DNA from: Nitrospirota bacterium
GTDB lineage: Bacteria; Nitrospirota; Thermodesulfovibrionia; Thermodesulfovibrionales; Magnetobacteriaceae
NCBI GenBank assembly: GCA_015233485.1
Contig: JADFXO010000036.1
Span: forward strand, 1-20,030
Direction: 5' to 3'
Length of the DNA: 20,030 nucleotides
Shown here: positions 1 to 9,407 of the stretch, piece by piece
How the letters are laid out: the number at the start of each line of letters is the position of its first letter
Position numbering within the stretch: the first letter of the stretch is position 1
The notes under the pieces: model-generated
Told to the model about the DNA's origin: nothing
What the model saw: only the letters and a program-made list of their open reading frames with translations
Databases searched by the model: none
Translations under genes and position numbers: made by a program

Positions 1-2777
1 AGAAAGAGAGAGAAAGGTATGAGCGTGATGTGATATCAAGCATCATGAGCAAGGAGGATGATATTCCGGTTGTGAAACCTAGCGAAGACGACTTTAAAGA
101 CGAGAATATAGAAAAGGTGGACGATAAAAAAACAGGTGTTTACAGAAATCCGGAATATGCAGACAAGTCCGCCGACAATATAGAGGCTAAGATAAATGAA
201 ATCGTAAATAGGGATGCTCCTCAAAAGACAAATAATAAGTATATTGTTAATGATGGCACTAAGGATATAGAATTAGATAGAGCGACAGCTTTATTTAAGT
301 CAAATAAAAAATCCGAAAGCATAGATGAGCAGGCAAGGAAAATGGCAAGTACTGCTGTTCAAATCAAGAGGGCAAAATCAATTAAATTTGATGAAAATAA
401 AGAATACAAAGAAGAATATGACAAGGCTGTTAAGAATCTGACCGACGCAGAAGATCGTTCTCACTTAATAGCCGGAAACGCTTTCGACAGCGCAGCAAGG
501 TCGGTATTGGGCAATGTTGAGTCGGGTGATGATTTTTATTCAAAATTTGATACATGGTGGGAGGGAAACCAAGCCTCTTTTGACGGTGCCGATAAACAGG
601 ACTTAAGGAAAGTTGTATCTCAAATGCATGATATTCTTGAGAAAAAGGTTGGCAAGGGATATAGGATATATACCAATGAAAATCTGTTTGTTCACGACAT
701 TCCTAATGGATATGGTGGTACGATGGACGGCATAGCTGTTGGCGCAAACGGTGCTTTCGGGGTTGACTTCAAGACAAGAGGTATAGGAAGGGATGATGTT
801 AGGACAGAAAGCTACAAGAAGCAAGCTGCCCTATATTCTATTGCTTTAAGTAACTCGGAGGGTATAAATCTTGATGGATTTATATTTTTGGAAAATAAGT
901 TAAAGGCTAATCCCGAAACAGGTAGAATTGAGCAAATAGAGCCAAGTATAACGCCAGAATATTTTAATAAAGACGACCTTAGTAGCGTAAAGATAGGGGA
1001 TAGGACGATATCAAGGAATGCTTATAAGCCAGAGGGAGCGCCTCCTGAATCAGAAAGATTAATAACCCCAAACGAGCCCGACACTATATCGTATACAACA
1101 AACTCAGCAAGAGTTTTAGGCGGTGTCAGTTTAGGAAGTGATGTTGAAATAATTAACCATAACGGTGTTATTATTGTCAAACAGAACGGGGAGACAATTG
1201 GTACTATGCAGTCGGAAAAGGCTGTTAGAAGTAAAAAGACAGAAGGAACCAGTTGGGAAAAGATAAGTAAATCAATCGGAACTGTAAAAGCTGTTGTAGA
1301 TGCAGTAAATCATGCTATACGAAGAATAGGAAGATTAGATGAGGATTATCAAAAACCAACCCCATCTTCATTGTTGGGCAAGATAGACTTCTTGTTCAAG
1401 ATGGGCAAAACAGAATATTCAACAGGAGAGAGGGTTGTTGATAGCGGATTGCAAAATACATTTGACAGCATAAGCAGAATACAAGCCAATGACGAATCTG
1501 TTGGATCAGAAAGAACGGGCGTGGCATATGCAAGAGTTCCGGTTGATTTAAGAGATGAATCAGCAGGTTATGTAGATGTTGAGGTATACAGGCTTCCTTT
1601 GAGTAAAATAGAGGAGCACGATTCCGAATTTGGAAAATCACTAAGAAAGACCCTGATTGATGGAATGTTTGAGTTAATGAACGGAGGTAGATTTAACCCC
1701 AACCTATATTCAAATATTATGGTTGATCCTAAAAAGAAATCAATGGGTGGTAAGTCGCCCATTGAAATAGATATGTCAGGAAGGGAGCCTATTGTTAAAA
1801 CTAGGGGTAAAATTCTGACTCATGAAGAAATATCAGATATCAATAAGTTTAGATTAGCTATAGACAAAAGTCTCGACGATCTTCAGATGCAGATAAGTGC
1901 TGGCGCTATTAACGCAGGTCGCATAACAGTTGGTGATAGAGATATGGATTATAAAGCCTTCCTTGGAAAAGTTTGTCAGGTGCCATTAAAGTACGAAACC
2001 GCACATATTGACCAGGAAAAAGGTGGGAAGCATGAGCCTTCAGGGTTTATGGATAGTCGATATACTGTTAAAGTTGTCGATAGTGGTCATAAGTCAGAGG
2101 CTCTTAATAAGGATGTGAGCGTAAACAAGGGATTAAATACTTTTGAATTAGGTGACGCCAAGGGTCTTGATGCCGATGGGCACAACAAAGAAGTATTTGA
2201 TAGAAATGTTGTATCTAACGAGCCATTAGCCAAGGGAATGAAAGATGGAGATAAAACAATAAAAGACTCGGGGTCGGAAAGGTTTTCGGATGCCGTAGAC
2301 AGAATTGTAAGTTCGGTTAAAAATATCGTATCAGGTGTCAAGAAGGGAGAGACAGAGGTTCTTATTCTAAACAACACATCATACCATACCGTTCTTTATG
2401 CGTACGAGTCAGGTATGTTTGAGGGAGAGCCGGATGGATTTGAGAATATGAAGAAGAAGTTTATTGAAAAAGGCCAAGCTCCAACAGCAGATACCGGAAT
2501 ATTTACAAAACTAAACATCGACGGTAAGGATGTTGTCATACTAAGACACGGAGAAACTGACGATAATAATGGAAGTAGGTTTCGCAGAGATGAGGTTGGG
2601 TTGACTGAAAAAGGTGAAAGGCAGATACTTGATAATAAGGAATTGAGGGAGATTGTCGGAAAGGATTTTCACATCACATCGGGAGATTTAAGCAGAAATA
2701 AAAAAACAGCAGAATTGTTATTGCAGTCTGCAGATTTTGGCAGATATTTGGAGAATAAATTTAATCCTTGTGTATAA
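1..2777 (+). CDS. Giant phage protein, 5'-incomplete: PD-(D/E)XK nuclease domain plus histidine-phosphatase-like C-terminus
   Basis: The reading frame is open from the left edge (first full codon at 3), so the gene starts outside the window; the GTG at 30 is not a convincing start. Numbering from that GTG (915 aa), a RecB/Cas4-like PD-(D/E)XK nuclease core is visible at about 145-275: G-T-M-D-G with D233, then V-D-F-K-T with D246 and K248, then Y-K-K-Q-A-A-L-Y with Q265. Residues 280-750 match nothing I recognise. The last 90 residues contain an R-H-G-E motif (839-842) followed by G-L-T-E-K-G-E-R and S-x-x-x-R-x-K-K-T-A, typical of the N-terminal half of histidine phosphatases. The segment just before (about 752-800) resembles the C-terminal half of that fold. 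It is coupled to the next gene by a TAATG overlap. In context it is probably a virion-packaged enzyme or late protein (inference). Confidence 0.75.
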   Translation, partial: KERERYERDVISSIMSKEDDIPVVKPSEDDFKDENIEKVDDKKTGVYRNPEYADKSADNIEAKINEIVNRDAPQKTNNKYIVNDGTKDIELDRATALFKSNKKSESIDEQARKMASTAVQIKRAKSIKFDENKEYKEEYDKAVKNLTDAEDRSHLIAGNAFDSAARSVLGNVESGDDFYSKFDTWWEGNQASFDGADKQDLRKVVSQMHDILEKKVGKGYRIYTNENLFVHDIPNGYGGTMDGIAVGANGAFGVDFKTRGIGRDDVRTESYKKQAALYSIALSNSEGINLDGFIFLENKLKANPETGRIEQIEPSITPEYFNKDDLSSVKIGDRTISRNAYKPEGAPPESERLITPNEPDTISYTTNSARVLGGVSLGSDVEIINHNGVIIVKQNGETIGTMQSEKAVRSKKTEGTSWEKISKSIGTVKAVVDAVNHAIRRIGRLDEDYQKPTPSSLLGKIDFLFKMGKTEYSTGERVVDSGLQNTFDSISRIQANDESVGSERTGVAYARVPVDLRDESAGYVDVEVYRLPLSKIEEHDSEFGKSLRKTLIDGMFELMNGGRFNPNLYSNIMVDPKKKSMGGKSPIEIDMSGREPIVKTRGKILTHEEISDINKFRLAIDKSLDDLQMQISAGAINAGRITVGDRDMDYKAFLGKVCQVPLKYETAHIDQEKGGKHEPSGFMDSRYTVKVVDSGHKSEALNKDVSVNKGLNTFELGDAKGLDADGHNKEVFDRNVVSNEPLAKGMKDGDKTIKDSGSERFSDAVDRIVSSVKNIVSGVKKGETEVLILNNTSYHTVLYAYESGMFEGEPDGFENMKKKFIEKGQAPTADTGIFTKLNIDGKDVVILRHGETDDNNGSRFRRDEVGLTEKGERQILDNKELREIVGKDFHITSGDLSRNKKTAELLLQSADFGRYLENKFNPCV

Positions 2778-5700
2778 TGAGTTGTGTAGAGATTTTTGGC
2801 AAACAATACGAAACATCAAATATTCCAGAAAGTTTAAAAAAGCTATTCGACATAAAAGCTATTAGAGATGCTGTTGATAGCGGAGATGTCGATTTAAACA
2901 CAGGTTTCTTGAATAATCAAGTATTTGACGAGCATTATCTTTGGGATGTTGCCGACAAAAGTATAAGTTTGTCCGAAATAAAATATGCCTATGATGAGGC
3001 TAAGGATATGTCTCAGCTGGATGATGTAAGCAGAGCCTTATTGCATGTTAGATTCGACAAGGCATCTATTGAATCCGGTGATGGGTTAGATATGTCTACA
3101 TCTGAGAACCCAAAACTGAAAAGCTGGTGGTTTACTAAAGGAACAGGAAAAGGGGCGAGGTTCGATACCTTTGTGCAAGAGTTAGCAAACACACTACATA
3201 GAGACTATGATGACATCAAGGCCGATGTTATAGAAAAAATGATGTCCGGCAGGGGTGCGCTGTCTAAAAATGATTTATTGAAGTCTCTTGAATCGAGATT
3301 TAAAACAGTAGAAAAATACTATGGCATTAAAGATGGAATAGGGAAATATAGTCCACTTATCGATCCTCGAAGACGTGACAGTTTTTATAAAAGCGGCATC
3401 GATGCGCCATCTCAAGCTAAACTGGCTACAAGCATAGCCGCTAAAATATTCACAGGAGAAGAATCGAAGGCCGATGTATTAAAAAGCATTTACGAATCAC
3501 TTAATCCGGAATTATCTACTCATAAAAACATAATTGACCAGTGGCATAATATATTAACTCAGGTTGAGGGTAAATTATTGTCATGGGGGTCTGTCGATGG
3601 GAACGCCTACAATACTCATTCTTTGGAGGGTAGACCGTCATTTATTGCAAAACTATTGCCGGATTTATTAATTCCTGATAGGTCGCACGATTATAGTATT
3701 AGTAGTGTAAAAGATGTTATGGATCCGTATGTTGTTCAGAATCTTTTATTTGGTGCGCTACAGGATTACGATATAAAAGGAATAGAAGATGTTATCTCCG
3801 TTTTGCATGGGCTGAATACGTCATGGGCTTCTGATTTGGCAGCAAATATTCAAAAATCAGAAAATAAAAATCTGATACTTTCAAAAGTCACAGCTCCGTC
3901 TCATTTTTTGGCCACTAGCGATAAAGGTTTGTATCATGCGTCAAGCACCATATCGGATATATATAAAAATATAGTCAATAGGTTGAATATTTTTGATAAA
4001 GAAGAATTATTAAAACATATTAATGCTAAAAATGTATCATACAGCAATTTGCTTAAAATATTGGGTATTGAGGTTCCCAATATAAGTATAGTCCAAAAGC
4101 AATTAAAAGCAGCGCTTCCCGCTATACGCACTTTTGCTGAAACCGGAAATGCAGATAACCTTGTCAATGATGGCAAATTTAAGGATTTGGTCGGAGCGAT
4201 AAAAAAGCAAACAAGTATTTATAATGATCCAACAGCTTATATCGGAGGTAAGTCTTATTCTAATAGGGCTAAGTTTAACTACGTATTGTCTAAGGTTAGG
4301 GAGGGATTTAATTCCAAGATACCATTTATCAGAAATAGATTTACTCCGTCAACAATAGGCGGTTTAGAGGCCGGGTATTTATCGCCCCGACCTATGTCTG
4401 GGGTGGATAAGGCATATCACGAAATGACACCTACGGAGCGTATGATATGCAATTTAAGATTGATGTATCATACCAAAGATGAGATTCATGTTTTGTCATT
4501 CAACCCGGACAACACATCTTTTATGTATCTTAAGGCAGGTGGTAGAGCAGATATAAGCAGAGATGTTTTATATGATAGGATGATAAACTCAGAGGTTGAT
4601 AATATTTTAGATGGAAAGCAGTCTTCAATACTTTCAATGCCTGAGCTGAATGCTGCATCCATAGATAAGTCATCTTTAATAGATGTGTTGAATGCCGACA
4701 CCAAGAATGTTAATAGAGATGTTTTAAAATCTAAAATAAAAGACGTCATATTCGAATATTTTAACAAGCGGATAGATGCCGAGGTTAAGTCTACAAAAGA
4801 ATTGATAAGTCCTGTCTGGAGTAAAATCCCCAGGAAGGAGTATACTTTAGATACCATGTCTGAGGACTACACCCTTCGTAAAATGTTGTTTAATTACGAA
4901 AAACATGGATTTATATATCCTGAATTAAGCTCATACGAACCTAAGAGCATACAGGATGACGTGGCTGTTGCTAAGGTTCAGTCCAAAAAAGACCCATCGA
5001 CATTCTTTTCAAGAGTATCTGACATATTTAATTCTACATTCAAATCTCTAGAAAAGAGATATAAGGGTGTGTCTAGTCCAACAGATAAAGCCTCTTGCAA
5101 TAGCCAGTCTAGAGCACTGTTTGTTCACGACTACGATGCTGATGGTCAGCAGTTGATAAGTATAGCTGAGGCAGCGAGGGTTCTTCAAAACCAAAGCAAG
5201 GTATCGAATGTTCTAGCAAAAGAAATATCTAATCTTACCGAGGGGAGGAAGTGGAGTTATGAGTCATTAATAAGCGGTCTTAGTGATTATGATAGAATAA
5301 ATGGTACGAATATTTTGGCTGAATACAATAAGTTAAATTGGGAGCCAATAAAAGAGATGACATTTAATGAAAATTATATTAAGTCATTATCTTACGTGAT
5401 AAATCCCAAGAACGCGCAGGGTACACATCTTGAGCATCTTATGGAGCTTATGGGCACCTGTAATATTGGCAGAATAATTCCTAAGAGTGCAGCCAAAATG
5501 CATCAAGGTGAATTTTATAATATAAAAACTGATGACGGATTTGCTCGCAACGTGTCGCCGGACAAAATACAAACCATCAACATTGGTGGGGTTCAGCAGG
5601 AATCGCCCAGAGATAAAGAAACTACACCCAAGATAACTCAGTCATATAAAAATAAGTTTAATAACATAAAAGAATTTGTATATACTGGCGGTGGGAAAGC

Positions 5701-8700
5701 GGTAAAGACTACTGCTGCTGAGGGGCATAAGATGCTTAGGGACATGGTTTCTAATCTTAATGAGATGTATCTTAATAAAACATTGAAATCTTATGGACTA
5801 GTTAAGGTTGATGGAGATATAAAGGTTGTTGACCAGGACAAATTTAGAAATAAGCTATTGAATATGGGTATTAGTTATCAATATGACAACAGAACCCTTG
5901 ATTTTATTGCTAATGGAGATTTAAGAACAATACCATTTGCCGAAAATCCGTATGGCATTCAAAGCATTATTTCCAGCATTATTCCCAACACCGTAATGAA
6001 ATGGGAGATGCCTGGAAATACGCTGTATGAGGTATCCTCTAGTGTTTTAGGTAAGATAAATGGTGGATTTACGCTGCTTAAAGAACCTGGCTTTGAAATG
6101 GCTAAGGATGAGTGTATTGTGCCAATGCCTAAATACCTGTCTGATCTTCCGAAAGAAAAGAGGGATAAATTATTAGAGGAATTAAAAAAGAATCCACCAA
6201 CATACACCTACAACCGAAATCCAAATCAATCGAATGCTATGTCTGTCGCGTTGAAAGTTGTTGCATTTGACGAATCTGACTCGAAAAAGATTTATCTACA
6301 TCCTGATATAGAAAAAAGAACCGGATCCAATAAGGATGGAGATATGTCATACACCCATCGAAAAGAGATGTGCGTAGACGGAAATAAGCTCATTGAGGCT
6401 GGCTCAAGAACAAAACCTGCGTGGGTTGATGAGAAGATAATTAATATAGCAAAATACGGAGACCCTATATCTGAATTATACAATAAGTATGAAAAAATAC
6501 AGGAAAATCAAGAATTAGCCGAGGGACATAGGGAGGAGGCAGAAAGGATTCGCTCACACATAAAAGATGTTCTTTCTAAATATGAAGAGTCGGGATATGA
6601 TTTCGACACCCTAAAGAGAATATACAGAGACTATGTGCCCGAAAATGATGAAATGTCTGAATTTAAGGATAGTGTCGGCAGGCTGATTGATTATATTGAA
6701 ACCAAGGAAGGTCTTGCTCAATTCGAAGAATCGGAGGCGTTGAAAATTGGTGGGAAGTCTGAAAAATATATGTCTTTTGAGGCTATTGAAAAAGGAATGC
6801 AAAAGAATCCTATTGGAACCTCTCGTGCGGCGGGATCGTATGCTATGGATCAATGGTTGAAATCTTTCGACCCTATTTTAAAGGGAAAGAATGATATAGT
6901 AGGTCTTTTTCAGGATGTGCATAATAGTCATTCAGACATTCAATCTATTGATAATAGCTCTCTTATAAATGCCGGTAAGAAATATAAAGATGGCTCATAC
7001 AACAATTTCCTCGGGCCAGCTTACGAGGAAAGTAAGATTGCGAACAATACCGATGTGGGGAATGGTATTCCAATGTTTGCTAACGCTCTATCTACCGCCA
7101 GTATTTTAAATGATGCCGGTTCGGGTATTGAGATAAATCTTAAAAAATCGGTAGAGATTGGCGACTGGAGGGGTGATGGAAGATTGGGTAAGTCAACAGG
7201 AGAAGATAATGTAATAAAAAGGCTGAGCGACAACCTATCTTCATGCTTGGATGCCGCGTCGAAAGGTGTCGATGGATTGGGGCTTCAAGAGCCTAATTTT
7301 AAAGTTATAGAATATTTATGCTATCCTAATTCAGAAGGAGAGCATCTTCCCATTAAGGATATGTTGGGGTTTTTAAACTCAAAAGAGGTTAGGTTTATAA
7401 ATGAAAAAATAAAAGAAGGTCTTTCGGAATCTAAGGCTGTGGAGGCTGCGAAAAAAGAATACCCTAATTCTAAAATATCCGATAATTGGTATAATGCCTT
7501 TAGGCTGGGTTCTGAATTGGAAAATCTTCATAAATTTATGAATATAGCATCAAACGGAGCGGGATCAGATCCCGTGCGTATTGAGCGAATGAAAAAGGAG
7601 TGGCAAAATTTAGAATTTAGGTATAAGGGCGTTAAGGAGGCTTTTGAAAACTCAGTAATATCTCAAGACTATCATTATGGTGTTGAGTTATCAAGTAGTC
7701 TCATGTCCAGATATAGTAATATATATAACGCAGATGAGGCTCTTGACAGGATGAGTAATTATACTATCTGCTCAGGAGAACAGCTGGGTAGGCATCTAGA
7801 CAATGCCTTATATGAAAACATGATTAGATTATCTATTAGCGGGTTTGATGATTTAAGGGAAAACTCCAGCGCAGCTCTTGAGAAGCTGTATGGTGAAAAT
7901 AAGCTAAGTGATGATTATTTTTGGCGACATGTAACTGCTGAGTATGACGGAAATCAGTTTAAGGGTCTTGTTGTAAATAAGGGTATAGACTTGAATTTTA
8001 ATCTCGAAATGCAAAAACACATCAAGAAGTATGCTTCCGACATAATAGATTTTGCTCTAACTCATGGAGAAACCAGAAGCAACAAGTCCCTATTCGCATA
8101 TATTCCAAGAGAGATAAAAGAAAACAACAACCGTATGCTGGACTTTTATTCTACAATAGCTGAGAATGATTATCAATCAAACAGTTCCTATAAGTCACTT
8201 GAAGAGGATGTTGCATACTTCCATCCTGAAATACTAAAAGATTGCAGCATCGACACCTACATGAAGGACGGAAAACCTGTTATTAAGGAGTCCGGATTAT
8301 TCAAATATGGTGATTATGTTAAATACGGCAATGAGTCGTATAAAAACAATAAAGGTGTTCTTGAGAAACTGGAAGGCAGGGATGGATATATTTCTACAGA
8401 GTCAAATCCTTCATATACAGTTATCTCTAAAGAAACTATTTCTAAGGAATTTGGACTTAAAGATGGGGCTAAGCTATCTGATGTCTTGAATAATATGAAA
8501 AGCTCTAAACATCTATCTGATTTTGAGAGAGAATATGTTGGTAGATTGTCAGAAATTGGTAAATTTGCAAACGTGGACGTTAGATTTAGTGATATACCAA
8601 ATATCGCTGAGTATAAAAATGGAACCATGACGATAAATATGTCAAAAGTACAAGATAACCCGTCGGAAGCTATTATACATGAATTAACCCATGCGGCTAT

Positions 8701-9406
8701 TAATGCCTACTTTGAGACAGCTGATAATTCTGAGCAAATAAAAGGATTAGTTGATAAGCATCGATTAAACGAAAGATTTGAGCAGATTAAGTCATTAATC
8801 GGCGTAGATGAAGACAAGCTGTCTGAAACCATAGAATCTATAAAAAGAGGCGATAAGGATGTTGTAAATCCTGAATTGATACCATACACCGATCCAAAAG
8901 AGTTTTTTGCTTATTTGGCCTCCAATGCTGATTTCAGAAAGGAAATTACCGATAAAGCCGGTCGTTCTGAATCATTCAAGGAGTTAGTTATGGAAAACCT
9001 TACTCGTGCCGAAGATGCGCTGGGTAGGGATCCGCTGATAGCTGATGTTTTAATGAGAATTTATGACGTAGCAGATATCGTTGGGCTAGGAACCGATATG
9101 TCGGCACTGAGCCATGCAAAGACTCGTGAACAGAATTTCGAAAGTGTAAGTAATTTTCTTATCGGCTTGGATAAGAATGCAGAAATAAAGCAGGGACAGA
9201 TAGTCATTAAGTCTGATAATTATGCAGATGTGGTTAACTTCCTTGCTCAGGCAAACTTTGACGCCGGATACTCTGAAGGCAATACGTATAGGTATTATGC
9301 TGTTCAGGATGGTAAGGATATTAAAGTGTTTGAGGTTAAACGTCAAAAATATAACGAGCTTGACGTATACACAAAACAAATGATGGATGTATTAAAAGAT
9401 TGTTAA
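2777..9406 (+). CDS. 2209-aa giant phage protein, putative RNA polymerase-like, with C-terminal HExxH peptidase motif
   Basis: I chose the ATG at 2777, which overlaps the upstream TAA as TAATG; a TTG nine bases earlier would also be open. Residues about 1068-1200 follow an order I recognise from crAss-like phage giant RNA polymerase proteins: K-W-E-M-P-G (about 1075-1080), then D-E-C-I-V-P (from 1111), then a segment ending T-G-S-N-K-D-G-D-M, with N1185, D1187 and D1189. In relatives the last part is T-G-S-D-F-D-x-D, the metal-binding motif of the double-psi beta-barrel polymerases. Here the first Asp is Asn. A second acidic run, D-Y-D-A-D, lies at 785-789. Near the C-terminus, H-E-L-T-H (1968-1972) with D-P-K-E-F-F-A-Y (E2042) looks like a gluzincin-type zinc peptidase. 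The rest is alpha/beta-rich and unrecognised. It is likely virion-packaged, as in crAss-like phages. The CDS is certain; the polymerase assignment is moderate at best. Confidence 0.7.
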   Translation: MSCVEIFGKQYETSNIPESLKKLFDIKAIRDAVDSGDVDLNTGFLNNQVFDEHYLWDVADKSISLSEIKYAYDEAKDMSQLDDVSRALLHVRFDKASIESGDGLDMSTSENPKLKSWWFTKGTGKGARFDTFVQELANTLHRDYDDIKADVIEKMMSGRGALSKNDLLKSLESRFKTVEKYYGIKDGIGKYSPLIDPRRRDSFYKSGIDAPSQAKLATSIAAKIFTGEESKADVLKSIYESLNPELSTHKNIIDQWHNILTQVEGKLLSWGSVDGNAYNTHSLEGRPSFIAKLLPDLLIPDRSHDYSISSVKDVMDPYVVQNLLFGALQDYDIKGIEDVISVLHGLNTSWASDLAANIQKSENKNLILSKVTAPSHFLATSDKGLYHASSTISDIYKNIVNRLNIFDKEELLKHINAKNVSYSNLLKILGIEVPNISIVQKQLKAALPAIRTFAETGNADNLVNDGKFKDLVGAIKKQTSIYNDPTAYIGGKSYSNRAKFNYVLSKVREGFNSKIPFIRNRFTPSTIGGLEAGYLSPRPMSGVDKAYHEMTPTERMICNLRLMYHTKDEIHVLSFNPDNTSFMYLKAGGRADISRDVLYDRMINSEVDNILDGKQSSILSMPELNAASIDKSSLIDVLNADTKNVNRDVLKSKIKDVIFEYFNKRIDAEVKSTKELISPVWSKIPRKEYTLDTMSEDYTLRKMLFNYEKHGFIYPELSSYEPKSIQDDVAVAKVQSKKDPSTFFSRVSDIFNSTFKSLEKRYKGVSSPTDKASCNSQSRALFVHDYDADGQQLISIAEAARVLQNQSKVSNVLAKEISNLTEGRKWSYESLISGLSDYDRINGTNILAEYNKLNWEPIKEMTFNENYIKSLSYVINPKNAQGTHLEHLMELMGTCNIGRIIPKSAAKMHQGEFYNIKTDDGFARNVSPDKIQTINIGGVQQESPRDKETTPKITQSYKNKFNNIKEFVYTGGGKAVKTTAAEGHKMLRDMVSNLNEMYLNKTLKSYGLVKVDGDIKVVDQDKFRNKLLNMGISYQYDNRTLDFIANGDLRTIPFAENPYGIQSIISSIIPNTVMKWEMPGNTLYEVSSSVLGKINGGFTLLKEPGFEMAKDECIVPMPKYLSDLPKEKRDKLLEELKKNPPTYTYNRNPNQSNAMSVALKVVAFDESDSKKIYLHPDIEKRTGSNKDGDMSYTHRKEMCVDGNKLIEAGSRTKPAWVDEKIINIAKYGDPISELYNKYEKIQENQELAEGHREEAERIRSHIKDVLSKYEESGYDFDTLKRIYRDYVPENDEMSEFKDSVGRLIDYIETKEGLAQFEESEALKIGGKSEKYMSFEAIEKGMQKNPIGTSRAAGSYAMDQWLKSFDPILKGKNDIVGLFQDVHNSHSDIQSIDNSSLINAGKKYKDGSYNNFLGPAYEESKIANNTDVGNGIPMFANALSTASILNDAGSGIEINLKKSVEIGDWRGDGRLGKSTGEDNVIKRLSDNLSSCLDAASKGVDGLGLQEPNFKVIEYLCYPNSEGEHLPIKDMLGFLNSKEVRFINEKIKEGLSESKAVEAAKKEYPNSKISDNWYNAFRLGSELENLHKFMNIASNGAGSDPVRIERMKKEWQNLEFRYKGVKEAFENSVISQDYHYGVELSSSLMSRYSNIYNADEALDRMSNYTICSGEQLGRHLDNALYENMIRLSISGFDDLRENSSAALEKLYGENKLSDDYFWRHVTAEYDGNQFKGLVVNKGIDLNFNLEMQKHIKKYASDIIDFALTHGETRSNKSLFAYIPREIKENNNRMLDFYSTIAENDYQSNSSYKSLEEDVAYFHPEILKDCSIDTYMKDGKPVIKESGLFKYGDYVKYGNESYKNNKGVLEKLEGRDGYISTESNPSYTVISKETISKEFGLKDGAKLSDVLNNMKSSKHLSDFEREYVGRLSEIGKFANVDVRFSDIPNIAEYKNGTMTINMSKVQDNPSEAIIHELTHAAINAYFETADNSEQIKGLVDKHRLNERFEQIKSLIGVDEDKLSETIESIKRGDKDVVNPELIPYTDPKEFFAYLASNADFRKEITDKAGRSESFKELVMENLTRAEDALGRDPLIADVLMRIYDVADIVGLGTDMSALSHAKTREQNFESVSNFLIGLDKNAEIKQGQIVIKSDNYADVVNFLAQANFDAGYSEGNTYRYYAVQDGKDIKVFEVKRQKYNELDVYTKQMMDVLKDC

Positions 9407-9407
9407 T

